A stretch of 64,000 bases of DNA from Iris pallida (lineage: Eukaryota; Streptophyta; Magnoliopsida; Asparagales; Iridaceae): assembly GCA_029216955.1 (NCBI GenBank), contig JANAVB010004179.1, positions 18,778 through 82,777 on the forward strand, read 5' to 3'. The translations under genes were made by a program, and so were the position numbers. The notes under the pieces are model-generated. The model searched no databases. It saw nothing but the letters and a program-made list of their open reading frames with translations, and was not told the DNA's origin. The first letter of the stretch is position 1, and every line of letters starts with the position of its first letter. Shown piece after piece: positions 11,955-25,059 of this stretch.

Positions 11955-13945
11955 TGTAATGCCCACTCCACGCGAGGCATTTGGGTTGGCTTGTTGGGTG
12001 CGATCAGAATGTTGGAACGAGATTTGTGTTGGAAATCAAAAGAATTGGGACTGATGCAGTCTCTCTTAGCCGGCTAGACGAAAGGGGTATTGGAACGTAG
12101 CTCGCTGGTGGAGCTACGCTTAGTAGGAATGTATACGATCGGAACATGAAGACCCTTTATGAAAGTGAGTGAAACTGTCCTTCCTCCTCCTTACTCCTCC
12201 ATGCCTAATAAAATGGAGTAATATAATGCAAGGAATTGTCCTTAATGTCCCATGTTTTAGTTGCTGGATAATAGAGATGCTTATGTTGCCTGAGAATGAA
12301 TCGATAATGCCCTTTATGCTTAATGTTGCCGGAACAAGTAGAACACTTAATGAGATGCCTGGTGAATGATAGAATAAGAAATGAACTGGCTATATTATCG
12401 ATCCAATGAACTGAATGAAATACTGTATCATGTTTACTCTGTGTAACTGTCGTAAAGATGTGAAATACTATATGTTTTCTTATAAGCAATAAAATGAATG
12501 ATATTGTCCCTATATATGAAATAAAATGCTACATGTCCCTTGAGAAATGAATCATATGGGAATGCTTCAACGTATCTGAGTTGATGGAATGAGAAATGAT
12601 GAGGCTTGGGATCGATGATATCACCAAGTGAAATGATGGTAATATTGGAAATGAACAAGTCATTGAACATGACTTAATGATACACTGTTGCCTTTAATTG
12701 AATTGATGGAATCGTTGAGATCACCAAGTAATTGAAAGGATGCTAAGTCAGATTTGGGGAAGAGAGTTGCACCGTGGCTTATCGAATTGTACTATCACAG
12801 AAGTTGGCTGAAGTATATATATTTTGGGGACGCCTAAAGTATGTGTATGGATCTAACCGATGTGATAGGCTGCGACAAGATACCATTGTTGGTTTAATCT
12901 GGCCTGCTTAATATGCTAAATAAATTGATGCTGTGATGTTGCCTTTCAATATGAGAAACTGACTAACATATGAAATTTCGTATGCTACAACGTTGCCTTG
13001 CTACAAATACTTCTTGAACATAATATACATCCCAAACGATGCTCTCTATGAGAATGGTCACAACATGTTTAAGATGTTAATGTTAACGATACCTCAATGA
13101 TACCTTCGCATGATAAAACCTAGTATGCTATAATGATGCCTCTACATGAATTCTATTAAGAACAAGTTTACATACTTTAATGTTTCTACTCATGAACTGT
13201 AAATTGATGCTAGGCACCAACTAGAAAGATCATTCTAATAAAAGCTTGCTTAATTGACTACTTAGTGTTGGTTTAGACAAGTGGGTTAGATTTTGCTCGC
13301 TAGTACATAGATGATGTACTGACCCACGTTTTGGGCACTCTTTTTAGGTGCTCGTGCTAGAGAAGTTCTGTACATGAAGATTGGCTTGATCGGTTCTGCG
13401 GCATCGAAGATTAGTTGGGCATACAGAAGCTCTCCTTCCAAAAGATGATGTCTTCTGTCTATAAAGTGCATAATGTATGGAACATTGTAATCAGTTGTAT
13501 CAATGAGTTGTAAGCCAAGTCAGTATATCGAGTTGTAATCCAATGTATCAAAGTACCAAATGTAAGTTTTATGGCAGATGTTCAGTTGGCTATCAATGTA
13601 AAGTGAAATGTGTTGTAAGCGTTGTATTTTATTACAAATCTTGTACTCTTCCTCAATTATCAATAAAGAGTATGCATTTTTATACATCTTTTGTGACTTC
13701 AAGTTATCTGCTTATCTTCGCTGCTATAAATCAGTAATGTATTCCTATTCGATAAAGAAATACATGTCCTCGTTGACTTTAATTTGTTTGCTTCTGCCGC
13801 TGCGAAGTGTTCCTTTTTGAAGATAATCAATTATGTACTGTCTTTGCCTTGTAAAAGTGTAATACCAGACTTGTACGGCATTATGTCCAAGCGAGGACGA
13901 TCGATTCCAAGAGAATGAATGACTCTACGAAATCGAGGCGTGACA
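11955..13945 (+). mobile_element. Solo LTR inside the E2 LTR
   Basis: The 1991 bp segment starts TGTAATGCCCACTCC and ends GAGGCGTGACA, giving TG...CA ends. It is flanked by CCCGT (11950-11954) and CTCGT (13946-13950), a 5 bp target duplication with one C-to-T change. The flanking sequence on both sides reads as one E2 LTR. No coding domain is present. It is most simply the product of recombination between the two LTRs of a full element. Orientation is inferred from the GGCGTGACA end shared with the plus-strand LTRs here. Confidence 0.7.
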
Positions 13946-15577
13946 CTCGTGACCAGATTCGACAGGCAAATTTGTGCACGACTCACCGATATCTAATTTT
14001 GGACTTACATTTGAGTTCGTATCGTCAAACCGGATTCGTAGACATATAATTTGACTTTAGGGACCATAGGTCGCGACACTCTTTTTGGTGCCAAGCGGAT
14101 CAAATGGCGGACATCGTTTTGATTTAAAATTATAATTTTGTTTCTGTATCTAGAATTAGACTTATAGATAGGCGACCTTAGCTATTTTTTTATTCCAAAA
14201 ATATTGGTGATGTCTATTTCAGTATCTGAGAAAGTTCGCAGAAGTTGACTTTCATTGCTTCACTGATCTGTCGGTTCGAGCTGCTGGATACTGTCATTTT
14301 GAACATCACCTCAGGTAAAATACCTTACCATATTTACTATTTATATTATTTGTATCTTACTATTTAGTTACTGCATGGTTATTGTTCATTTATTTATAGT
14401 TTCTCCAGTTGCATCACTGATTACTGTTATGGATTTATTATGCAGTGGCTCCAGTTATACATGATACAAATGTTAGTCATTTTTTTTTCATTCTTGTCTT
14501 TAATTTTATGCATATGGACCTAGAGTTAAGGGACTACCATTTTTCAGTAAGCATCTCATAAACTTTGACACAAATATTCTACAAGATATGTGTGAGCTAT
14601 GAGTAGCATAAAGAGGTAATTGCGTGTTGGCTGATCACCTTTGCACATGAATTAGGTCTAACTGCTAATAGAGGCATATTAGGAGACTTAACAGTTAGTA
14701 GAGGTACTTGGTCGTGGATACGACTTGATTAGGAGCATAGGGTAGGAAGAATAGTTCTTTAGTATAAGGGCCAAGTATGCACTACCCTTTATTACCGGAA
14801 GCTCCGCTGAAGATATGATCCTGCTTACCCTCTTTATCCTGATCTTGTTGGCCTCTAATATTCGACAAATGTCATGCTTTAAGGTCTATGGTACCCCATG
14901 AGGGTCCATACCAATCCCATTATAGCCAGAGTGTCCATGTGTTGAAGTTTTGTTCTTAACTGCATGAACACAGTAGAATGGCTAGTGACCTTAGCTGATG
15001 TCATGTCACCCTTAGTTCCAATAGGGCATGGGATAGTGCCACATCACGAAATAGTATTCGACCCCTTTCCCTTGTTTGGTTGTAGGGGTAGTCCACTGCG
15101 ATGATAGGATATTGGGCTGTGTTATGATTTGGACTACTTTACTTTTACTTATGACTTTTGGCATATTTTATATTTAGTTCATATGGCATGTTTATATGTA
15201 TCTTGTTACGTCCCTTTGAGGACTTGGTGATTTCTCCAGGTGTGTATTTTTATGACTTTTTATAGGTATTCTAGCAAAGGTCGTGATCTTCACTTTTCTA
15301 TCGCGATGACTTGCTCTTGGATCGTTTGCTACTTATGACAAATCATGTCATTTACTATGTATCACCTCTATTTTAAAATAGTTGGTAGTGGATTTGTCTC
15401 CGTCCAACGACTTGTACAAATGATAATTTATATGGAATATAATATCTTTTATTCTTTTATTTGTGGATGAGATTTAGTGAGCCATACCTATATTGCATTT
15501 ACAGCTTACGTATATTTATTATACGGCTAACATGTCTACGTACCTAGTCCTACGTATGTTGGGACTGGGGCATTACA

Positions 15578-16320
15578 GGAGTTCATAGATGTATTCCGGA
15601 GGACTTGCCAGGTCTACCACCTGACATACCAGTGGAGTTTACCATCGAGTTAGTGCCAGGAGCAGCACCAGTTTTATCTAATATGTACCGACTGGCGAAG
15701 AAGGAGTTAGACGAGATAAAGGTTCAGCTGGAAGTGTTACAGGCCAAGGGCTTCATTCGACCGAATGCATCACCATGGGGGGGCTCCAATGCTATTTGTG
15801 CCCAAGAAAGATGGGTTACTACGTATGTGCATTGACCAATGGGCACTGAACGCATTGACTATCAAGAACAAGTACTCTCTGTCCCAGATTGATGACTTGT
15901 TCGACCAGCTAACGGGAGAAAAGGTTTTTTTGAAGATTGATTTGATGTCGGGATATCACCAAGTGAAGGTACGCAGAGAAGACATTTCGAAGACGGCCTT
16001 CAGGACTTGTTATCATCATTATGAGTTCTTAGTGATGCGTTTTGGATTGACAAATGTGCTAGCAGTGTTCATGTATTTGATGAATAGAGTGTTCCAACAA
16101 TATTTGGATCAGTTCGTGGTTGTTTTTATCGACAATATTTTGGTGTTCTCGAAGAGTTGGGAGAAGCACGAGCAGCATTTGAGGATTGTTTTAGAGACAC
16201 TCAGGAGCGAGAGGCTCTATGCTAAATTGAGAAAATGTAAGTTCTTCTTATTGGGCACGTTGTCTCGAGAAAAGACATTTCAGTTGATCCTGCCAAGATA
16301 TCTGCAGTAGAGACATGGCC
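15578..16320 (+). pseudogene. E3 reverse transcriptase, catalytically dead
   Basis: Starts at EFIDVF and continues through [15 protein letters not shown] and [10 protein letters not shown]. An extra G in the G run at 15776-15783 then shifts the frame. The palm follows with [20 protein letters not shown] and [14 protein letters not shown]. The second Asp of the polymerase box is Asn here (codon 16134-16136, a G-to-A change), which abolishes catalysis in this enzyme family. The CIDYRALN motif is altered to CIDQWALN. Another frameshift near 16255 ends the domain. The N-terminal part of the polyprotein is absent. Confidence 0.88.
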
Positions 16321-16940
16321 TGTTCCGACCAACACCTCTGAGGTAAGAAGTTTTCTTGGGCTTGCCGCGTATTACCGAAGGTTTGTAGAGAACTTCACGA
16401 GGATTATGGAACTAATGACTCGATTGACCCGCAAGGAGCAGGAGTTCGTATAGACGGAGGAGTGTCGGACGGCATTTGATGAGTTGAAGAAGCGCCAGAC
16501 TGCTGCACCCATCTTAATGATTCCATCTGGACCCAGAGGGTTCGTGATCTATAATGATGCTTCTGGGAAAGGATTGGGATGTGTATTGAGGTAGCATGAA
16601 AAGGTTAAAGCTTATGCTTCTAGGCAATTGAGGACTCGTGAGAAGAATTATCCTACTCATGACTTAGAGCTTGCCACAGTCATCTTTGCATTGAAGCTTT
16701 AGAGGCATTATGTATATGTGGAGCGAGTAGAGATCTTTATAGATCATAAGAGTTTAAAGTATGTCATCACTCATAAGGACTTGAATATGAGGCAGAGAAG
16801 ATGGTTGGAATTGATGAAGGATTACGAGATTGATTTACAGAACCATCCGGGGAAGGTGAATGTAGTAGCCGATAATTTGAGTTGGAGATCTATGGCATTT
16901 TTCTTAACTACCCAACCACAATTATTGGGGGATCTATAAA
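16321..16940 (+). pseudogene. E3 RNase H
   Basis: Recognisable from [20 protein letters not shown] through [40 protein letters not shown] and [13 protein letters not shown]. Three in-frame TAG codons interrupt it (in GTATAGACG, AGGTAGCAT and CTTTAGAGG). They fit G-to-A or C-to-T changes at Trp and Gln codons by comparison with E1. A linker around [20 protein letters not shown], the standard tether to integrase, follows. Confidence 0.88.
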
Positions 16941-17088
16941 AGGGGATAGAAGTTATACTGCCAGGAGTAGATGGTCAATTGACGAATCTTTAGGTGCAGT
17001 CGTCATTGGTCGAGAGAATAAGGGCCACACTACCAACGAATACGAGATTTTAGAGACTTCAACAAACGACTGAGGTTAGTATACAGAT

Positions 17089-18440
17089 CAAAATGCGTAT
17101 TCATAAGGACGGTACCTTGAGGTGTGGAGATCGTCTCTATGTTCCGAATGGAGAGATTCGGTAGGAGTTGATGATTTAGGCACACAGTCGCCATATTCTA
17201 TTCATCCAGGAGGGACAAAGATGTACAGGATCTAAAGCAGTAGTATTGGAGGCCATAGAATGAAGCAGTGAGATAGCTCAATTTGTAGCAAAGTATTTGA
17301 TGTATCAGCAAGCTAAGGCTGAACATCAGAGATCAGCATGATTGCTCCAGCCATTACCTATTCCGGAGTGGAAGTGGGAGCATATTACGATAGATTTTGT
17401 GACAGGATTTCCGAGGAGCCCGAGTGGCAGAGATGTAGTTTGGGTTATAGTAGATCGACTCACGAAGGCAGACCATTTCTTTTCTTTCAAAGTAGGCCAA
17501 TCTACAGAGGTATTAGCCGAGATATACATGAAGCAAATCATACGGCTACACGGAGTGCCAGTTAGTATTATGTTTGATGGAGATTCGAGGTTCACTTCGC
17601 ATTTTTCGAGGAGCATGCAGGAGAGTCTTGGTACGAGGTTGAAGTTCAGTAGATCTTATCGTCTGCAGACGTATGGACAGTCAGAGCATATCATGCAGAC
17701 CTTGGAGGATATGCTGAGAGCATGCATGCATGATTTTAGAGGTTCGTGGGAGGATCATCTTCATTTGGTAGAGTTTTCTTATAATAACAGTTATCAGGCG
17801 AGTATCCAGATGGCGCCATTCGAAGCTTTGTATGAAAAAAAGTATCGTTCTCCAGTGTATTCGAGTGACGTTGGCGAGCGACATATACTAGGATCGGAGT
17901 TAGTGGTTCGTATGGTAGAGAAGGTAAAACAAATTCAAGGACATTTGATAGCTGCACAAGATCGAAAGAAGCATTGGGAATACACTCATCATCAACCATT
18001 AGAGTTTCAGCCGTTAGATCATATATTTCTAAAGATTTTTCCTACCAGAGGGACCATTAGATTCAGACGGAGAGGAAAAGCTTAGTCTGAGGTACATTAG
18101 ACCGTTCAACGTGCTAAAGAGAGTTGGAGAAGTCGCATACAGCCTTGCGTTGCCACAGACCTTGAAAGAAGTTCATGACGTGTTCCATGTGTCTCAGTTG
18201 AGGGGGTATGTGTCGGATCCTGATAACGTTCTGTACCATTTTGAGATAACTGCAGGGCTGAGCCTGTCTTACGAAGAGCTGCCCGTGGAAATTTTGGATC
18301 GTCGAGAGAAAGTCTAGCGGTGCCACACAATTCCTTTAGATTATATCGTGTGGAAGAATCATGCACTAGGCGATCGACTTGGGAGCACGAGGATGTGATT
18401 AGGGAGCGCTTCCCTCATCTTTTTGTGGGTTTAGGAATGT
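17089..18440 (+). pseudogene. E3 integrase with chromodomain-like C terminus
   Basis: The zinc-finger region (from about 17100) has several stops, and both Cys of the E1 KCLVCQQ motif are Tyr here (KYLMYQQ). The core is open from 17342 to 18085: IPEWKWEHITIDFVTG holds the first Asp, MFDGDSRFTSHF the second, and TYGQSEHIMQTLEDML the Glu, with neighbours altered. A frameshift near 18072 leads into the C-terminal region with GEVAYSLALPQTLKEVHDVF, HVSQLRGYV and LDRREKV. In related elements this region continues into a chromodomain that guides insertion into heterochromatin. The final tail ends near 18440. Confidence 0.88.
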
Positions 18441-18541
18441 CATCTTTAATTAGTTACTGTTGATTGCCTTATATTAGTGTGTGCTTAATTTCGAGAACAA
18501 AATTTCCTAAGGAGAATATGTTATAAAACCTCTAAAATTTT

Positions 18542-18545
<4 letters not shown>

Positions 18546-18604
<59 letters not shown>
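18546..18604. repeat. (TA)n in the E3 LTR
   Basis: Two TA tracts separated by a single TATTATA phase change, close to the LTR start. Confidence 0.95.
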
Positions 18605-19301
18605 TTGAATATATATGGGTTAATATATATTTTTCTAATTCTAGTCATAATCATAAAATACACTCTTCCGTAGCTTTGATTGCTAGAGCTACCAAACTCT
18701 AGAGACTTCCTTCATGAGTTTTGATCTGGGCAAGTTTATCTTCTATTTAGTACATCATGTCCCACACAATTAAGTCTTCTTGTATTCTATTTGCTTCGTA
18801 CAGCTTCGGGTTCAATTTAGGCCAAGAAGTTATCTACTGTGAGACTTGTCGTAACATCCAAATTAAATTTTGGACTCGACATTGTTCCAACATAAACAAC
18901 CAATATGATTTTGACTATTTTTGAGCCTACTACACACATGCCTAGGATGTCCCACCCAATCGAGGCCCCATGTAGTATTTAAATTCAAATGGCACATAAG
19001 ACCCCATAGGTGACTTTGTAAGCCTATTTCCAAATCAGGTAATTCTTCTTGAGCCTAAACTTGTCTAACAAGATATAAATGACTTGCTAGGGTCATCCCC
19101 ACATAGATGGGGCTATCCAATTCAGATTTTTGGAGACTTTAATTGGGTCAAACCTATTAGGGAAACTCAATCAATACAAGTTTCTAAATTGGAAACTTGT
19201 ACCTTCATATGTCAATCTCTCTTGTATTTGGTTTCTAAAACTCATCAATACTCAACCCTACCCGCACAAGAACAACCCATAACTGACCCCTAGCAACTTT
19301 C

Positions 19302-19311
19302 TATATATATA
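19302..19311 (+). promoter_or_regulatory. Putative TATA box of the E3 LTR
   Basis: TATATATATA lies in a moderately C-rich context, about 780 bp into the LTR and followed by a CT-rich leader (CCAAAACCCTCTC). The position fits a U3/R border. The call rests on sequence only. Confidence 0.4.
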
Positions 19312-21660
19312 GCATTCTAACCTACCCAAAACCCTCTCTACAAACCGTAACCCAACCCTATTCCTTTGCTGACCTGTTGCCGCTGTTGTCCCCATCATTT
19401 TGCTGTTAGTGCATTGATATACCGACCACTCCAAGCCCAATCACCTCATCCCCGAAGTTCTTAAGACCCCCCACCACCTCTCCAAGGCTGTCCATCACCG
19501 GAAACACTCCTATATGTCGTAACAGCCCGCACAAGACATCCTCAATTTGATATCCGAAAACACAGCAGGTATGTCCATCTTGCAATGCATTTTCTCAACA
19601 TCTAGACATCAAAACTTCATGGGATCAAAAATTTTGGGTTTCCCTATGTGTCTACTACCTTCGGGTAGAATTTTATATTGAAATTCTTTCTAGATTTTTC
19701 GGAGCACACATTTTACCAAAGTGTGTCCATAATTGACACTATTCAGCACAGGAAAGTTTTGAACTATATAAATTCCCTTTTACCATTGATGTCATATATG
19801 AAAACGACCGTATTTCGATTACCTACAACTCTCCTTCACTGAGGTTTTCATAATTTTGCTATTTTACTGCTTAAATTATTCGATATTTAAAGGACAAAAT
19901 TCTGCCGTAAAACGAACTATCAACATTACCATCTTGTGAGACCCAAATATTTTTGTGTGCCTCCAAAGCTCCATATTATCGATCCTTGACTCATGAATAA
20001 TTGTTTATCATTTATTTCAGAATATTAAATATACTTTATTTATGGTTAAACAAGTTCTAATTGCGTTGATTTATCAATGTTGGTATTAGTTTTATCATGA
20101 ATTGACTTCTAAATGGATTTTTATGCAATATTGGTTATATAAAAATATATTTCCAGAATAGTAAAGATCTACTTTAGAATTAATTTAGAATATTTATATT
20201 TATATTTTGGTGGAATTTTATTAGTCCTGGAACGAATGTTATGACTAGTAAGTATTATGACTAGTTGTGGCTAGTACATAGTTAGTTATTCCTATATACT
20301 ATATATATAAAGCAATGATAATAATAATGTTAGTCTGGTTACTAATATTAGTTATATATTTATAGGAGATTGTGAGACCGTGACTACGGTGGGTGACGTC
20401 GGATCGATACTTTATTTCTTTGCTGCAACTCTAGGCAAGATACCTTGCTACCTCTCATGTACTATTTAAATACATGTTTTGTTGTGTGCATAGGAATAGA
20501 TGTGTTAATAGTGTACATCCAAGTGTGACTTGGATGCTATCGATGGTTTCATCGATATGATAGTGCGTGTGTGACTTAGAGGCTTGGAGGACTCTCTCGA
20601 TTAGCAATGAAGTTATTTCCTATGACATCTATGACTGGACACATCTCATTACACGGTACTTTGAGTGAGTTTACATTGTGTTGGCATAAGCCTATGTATT
20701 TGGATAACAATCAATACAGGCGGGTCATATAATGGTTCATATATTGATTAAAATGAGTCTAGATAGAGACTTGCATTGTGATGTGGAATGCCAGAGTCAT
20801 GGATGTGATTCGAGCAAGACACGGGAGGAGAAGACTATTAGTAGACGTATAGGACAGACACTTGTATATCATCCTCAGCGTGCCATGTTATATGCTATAC
20901 TAGTGGATATATCCGACAACAGCCACAGACTAGTATCCGGTATGGTCGGAGAAGTATGCTAGTATATATTCTAGCATTAGTTGATGCTAATGCTTCTCGC
21001 TTACCTACCCATACAGCTCAAAGTCATCTTCGACATGCATTCACATAGATGAATTAGTTTACCCAGTTTATTTTTTGTATTTATTTTATTTCATATTGTA
21101 GGTTGCTATTTTGTATCTTATTACGTCCCTCTGTGGACCTGATTATTTCCAGATCTGAAAGATTATATTTATCCTACAGTCTACGGACTAGGCATCGAGC
21201 CTGGATATCTTGTAGATGACATAGAGGTTGTGTTAGAGGAGTTTTTCTGATCAGGGGCTGACAATGATTAGAGTTGTAGATATTTTATCTAGCTAGCTAA
21301 GTCCTGACTATTTCTTTATTTTATTATTTTATTATTCTAATATTGTACTTTGTTTCAGTGGATATTTTCTACCAAACTTGATTATCTCAAACAAATTTTG
21401 TATTTGATATTTCAAACTTTTATTCTATTTCAGTCAGACATTTATTAAATTGTTTTGTGTTGATGTTGTCATTCTGTGGATGAGATTATAATACTGTTAT
21501 TGTGGAGATATTAGATTACATGTGAATGTTGTATTGTAAATATAGGATTTAGCGTACTACGATTAGGATATGTCCATTAAATTGGAAATACTTATTCTAG
21601 CCGTACATCTTGCATGCTCGTATCTTGGGTTCCGATATATTTTGGAACTGGGGCATGACA

Positions 21661-21861
21661 CAACCTACCGAAATAACCAACCTCCGTCTAACGAATACCA
21701 AGCATAGATAATGACAAGTATATAGAGGTGACGACAAATCTAATCTATATAACTCAGATGAAATTACAAGATCGACAAAAATCAATGTTGAACCCTTTGC
21801 CCTAATAGGTTCAAATCTCTCACCACAATCAAGAAGAAACGACAGAGATTACAATAAGATC
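21661..21861. other. Unassigned spacer between the E3 LTR and a solo LTR
   Basis: About 200 bp with no coding or repeat signal that I recognise. It continues at 25060 once the solo LTR is removed, because AGATC (21857-21861) and AAATC (25060-25064) are the two target copies. It may be part of an older minus-strand LTR. Confidence 0.5.
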
Positions 21862-22599
21862 TGTCACGCCCCAGTCCCAAAATACTTCGGTACCAGCAAA
21901 GTAACCATGCCCAGCTGATGCATCTAGATAGGTTTCCCAATTTAATGGACCTTAACTAGATGTACTAGGCTATAATAAAACCAAGTCCACCATCTGAACA
22001 TTATATAAGCAAGGTACAACTATCTCATCCACAATATCAATAAGAAAGAAAGTAAAATATTGGAAATATAATAAGAGTCTGAATATCCACATCCACAAAA
22101 TAAGAGATTCTGGTGGAGAACAATCCACCTGATTACAACTGAAATAAATAAGTCTGATGGAGAACAATCCACCTAGTAGAATAGAAAATAAAATGCATGG
22201 AAAGATACTAGGCTAGACATCCATTAACTAGATAATGATGTCAAGTCTGAAGCTGAAGTCTACCACGATCAAGAAAACTCTGATAAAAATATCTCCAAGT
22301 CCTCTGCAATGACAAATCCTGTCTTAACTCCTCGTCCGTAGACTGTGGGGTAGTACTACTAGTCAAGATATGGCAAAATGAACCAGGTCCTCAGAAGGAC
22401 GTAACAAGATACAAATGGTACATGCCAGAATGTAATACTATGCAACAAATGGGGTAATCTAACCATCTATGTGAATGAAAGTTGAGGACAATCTTGGTAA
22501 GTATGGCTAGGCGTACGCATAGATAACTGCTGTAACATCCCGTCGAACGTGGCTTCTGCTATATAAATAACAAACGCTCCGAGGAACGATGGTAGGCTG

Positions 22600-22654
<55 letters not shown>

Positions 22655-22674
22655 ATGTGTGTGTGTGTGTGTGT

Positions 22675-22720
<46 letters not shown>

Positions 22721-25059
22721 AAGCCTAACTTCCCATCGGAAGTGGCATTTGCTAAAGGGCAGTCATCAATCCCTGTGTACGGTACCGATATGTGTCAAAC
22801 GCACCAATAACCAGTCGGATACGATAACACGCACCAAACATGAAAGTGTCATGAATAAGACGTGTCAGGTCTTGGAAAAATATTGAAATATCTTCCAAAT
22901 CTTTGGTATGTCACTATGTCTAGGTTAATACATTATCTACTCATCAACGCATTCGCTGACTGCACCCGAGTCATACTCAGATGCTCCTATCTACACTATA
23001 TTATCCATAAAAGAAACAGATAATGTAATAATTGCATTTGTACAGTAAACATGGTTGGCAATGTATCTTGTATGAAACTCTGTGCTGCAACTGTAGAGAG
23101 CCCGCTCTTGTCTCCTCGTCAGAACAATCAAGCAAGCCTAAATTATGATATTTGTATTAGCTTATGTAAACTAACATGTATAAGATCACAACTTCTCACA
23201 ACATTCTAACTATTGTTCTTAGGTTGCTAAGTTGCATATTTTATAGCGTCGTCTATCTAGTTAAAGTTAAACATCTATCACTAAGATTACTAATAGGTAT
23301 ATATTCCACAAAAAAAGATTACTAATAGGTATTCATAATAATACTAAGTTTACTACTCAACTCTAAGGACATTATCTAGTTTTGGTTTTAATCCTCCTAA
23401 TCATGGTATAAAAATCAAACAATTTATATAATCCAAAACTATTCTACGTACCCAACTAGGTGTATATCAAGTTTTTCAAGATTAATCCAGTGTTGCCTTA
23501 ACAATGTTCACTTAAATAATAAGGTAAAATATTCTAGAATTAATTCTACATTATTAACAAAAATAGGAACCTCCCTTGAAATCATGTATTCTATATCACA
23601 AAATAAGTTTCCGACAAAATTAGTTAATAGTATAAAACCTATCTGCAAAGAATTTTCTATTTTTTATTAACATATATAAATAGAAATATACTTTCATAAT
23701 TCTGGAAATGTAGTTGAAAAATGTTATTTTTTTACCGATTTACATATAAAAATTAATTATTTTTGCACACACAAAATACTAGTTGTTTAGTACTAGTAAC
23801 TATACAATTATAAATCAATTTTGTTCCCAAAAAATACAAATGTTCCAACTCTAAAAATATGATTATAAGTTTTGGAATTTAAAATAAAAATTTATATTTT
23901 TCCTCTATTTATCTTACTATATTATGTATTACAAACAATAAAATTAAACTAGTTGGTATAGACTAGATTTTAGCACATATTTTCCAATGCAACCTTTTCA
24001 TAAAATCTCATGCATTTCATTCCCAAAAACATAAAATTAAAGTTCTAAGATTAATCCATATATATAATTACTATTATTAACATATAAATTAGGTCTACAA
24101 ATAATAAAAATACAAACTAGTTACACATATCTAGTATTTACACATGTTCAATACTATTACCCTTATGAATTTCTGCAAATTAATTCTAAAACAAATAATT
24201 TATATTCTGAAAAAATAGGTAAAATTAAGTCTGAATTAGAATAAAATAATTTATTTCAAAGTTATTTTATAATTATATTAAGAATTACAAGTTGGTGATC
24301 ACTACGGGTAAAAAATAGATTGCTATTTGGGTTGCAAAGTATATATGAAAAGTTGATACAATCTTCATAGAACCTGATAAGTAATGTTGACATCTAAGGG
24401 AGTTCAAGAAGAAGAGTTTTGCTCACTAACCTCTTCGTAAAATGGGTTAAACATGCCTCGAATCGTAGCTTCTTCGAAATAATTCCATATTTGACTTCTC
24501 CTTCTTGTAGCTCCTTGTGATGCTTGTATAGTTTGTTCTAGAGGTTGTGGTAACTATGAAAGATGGTAGGATGGTAGGGGTGTTAGGGTTGTCATGGATG
24601 AGTTTTGAGGGTTATAGAGATGGTTGATAGGGTGAAGTAGTAGGAATAAACATTTTGGACAGGTTTGGTGGATGGAGTGTAAGTTTCGGCCAAGGAGGGT
24701 GGTAGGGGCTGAATTAAGTGGAATAATAATGCTTAGAATTAAGTGTTTGGGGTTAAGGAGCAGAGAAAGAGCTTTGGTTTGGAGGTTACACCCTTTGGTT
24801 TACATGGGGAGGTGAAAGGAGAGGGAGGTTTCGGCCAAGAGGGTAGGTGAAATGGTTGGGTTGTATGCTAAAAAATTTCTTCTAGAATAGGTTTTGGTGT
24901 ATGATGTTTTGTGTTTGATGTTCTACTTGACCACTTAATTAGGTTTTTAAGGTTAGGGTTGGGATTTGGTTATATGTTGAGTCTAATTAAACAAAAAAGA
25001 TTCATAACTAGTATTATATAAATAACAAATGAAAATATTTTTGTTTGAGGGGGTTTACA
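21862..25059 (-). mobile_element. Solo LTR of a gypsy element
   Basis: The 3198 bp segment runs from TGTCACGCCCCAGTCCC to GAGGGGGTTTACA, the same end types as the E1 LTR, so it is read on the minus strand. It is flanked by AGATC and AAATC, a 5 bp target duplication with one transition. No internal domain is attached on either side. AT-rich U5-like sequence fills 23100-24300. The U3/R part at 24400-25059 has G-rich telomere-like stretches (TTAGGGTTG). This is a typical outcome of LTR-LTR recombination. Confidence 0.75.
22603..22717. repeat. Compound palindromic microsatellite (TA)n(TG)n(CA)n(TA)n
   Basis: About 44 bp of TA, then TG repeats, then CA repeats, then about 30 bp of TA. The centre TGTGTACACA makes the whole tract close to self-complementary. 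Such DNA can extrude a cruciform or adopt Z-form. That is general knowledge, not shown here. Confidence 0.95.

Larger units (their letters stand above)
9176..15577 (+). repeat. 3' LTR of E2, split by a solo LTR
   Basis: Starts TGTAACTCCC directly after the purine tract and ends GGGGCATTACA. Without the 1.99 kb insert and its 5 bp target copy it is about 4.4 kb. Its end resembles those of the E3 LTR (GGGGCATGACA) and the E1 LTR, but its start differs from that of E3. I therefore assign it to E2 and not to E3. The stretch 9790-10600 is a C-rich leader-like part with many short spurious frames. The outer target copy would be GGAGT at 15578-15582. Confidence 0.6.
15578..21660 (+). mobile_element. 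E3: decayed chromovirus, pol plus 3' LTR
   Basis: Plus-strand Ty3/gypsy element of the same general clade as E1. It keeps RT, RNase H, integrase with a chromodomain-like end, a 3' untranslated stretch and a 3' LTR. Gag, protease and the 5' LTR are missing from this side. Pol starts at the very edge of the E2 LTR, in the codons for EFIDVF, so E2 most likely inserted into E3 pol and the left half of E3 lies outside the window. A deletion fusing an LTR to pol is the alternative. It is riddled with stops and frameshifts. Confidence 0.75.
18519..21660 (+). repeat. 3' LTR of E3
   Basis: The LTR is 3142 bp. It starts TGTTATAAAACCTC after the purine stretch AAGGAGAATA and ends GGAACTGGGGCATGACA. A TA microsatellite lies near its start (18546-18604). 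It has a TATA box at 19302-19311. The region 19580-21600 is leader/U5 sequence without coding signal. The next 5 bases, CAACC (21661-21665), would be the target copy. Confidence 0.75.

Noticed and set aside
9176..15577. This LTR as the 5' LTR of E3
   Set aside because: Its start (TGTAACTCCC) and length differ from the E3 3' LTR (TGTTATAAAAC, 3142 bp), a purine tract stands before it as for a 3' LTR, and E3 pol starts mid-gene at its edge.
24300..24320. CACTACGGGTAAAA as a CACTA terminus
   Set aside because: No subterminal repeats follow, there is no partner end, and it lies inside a well-bounded solo LTR.
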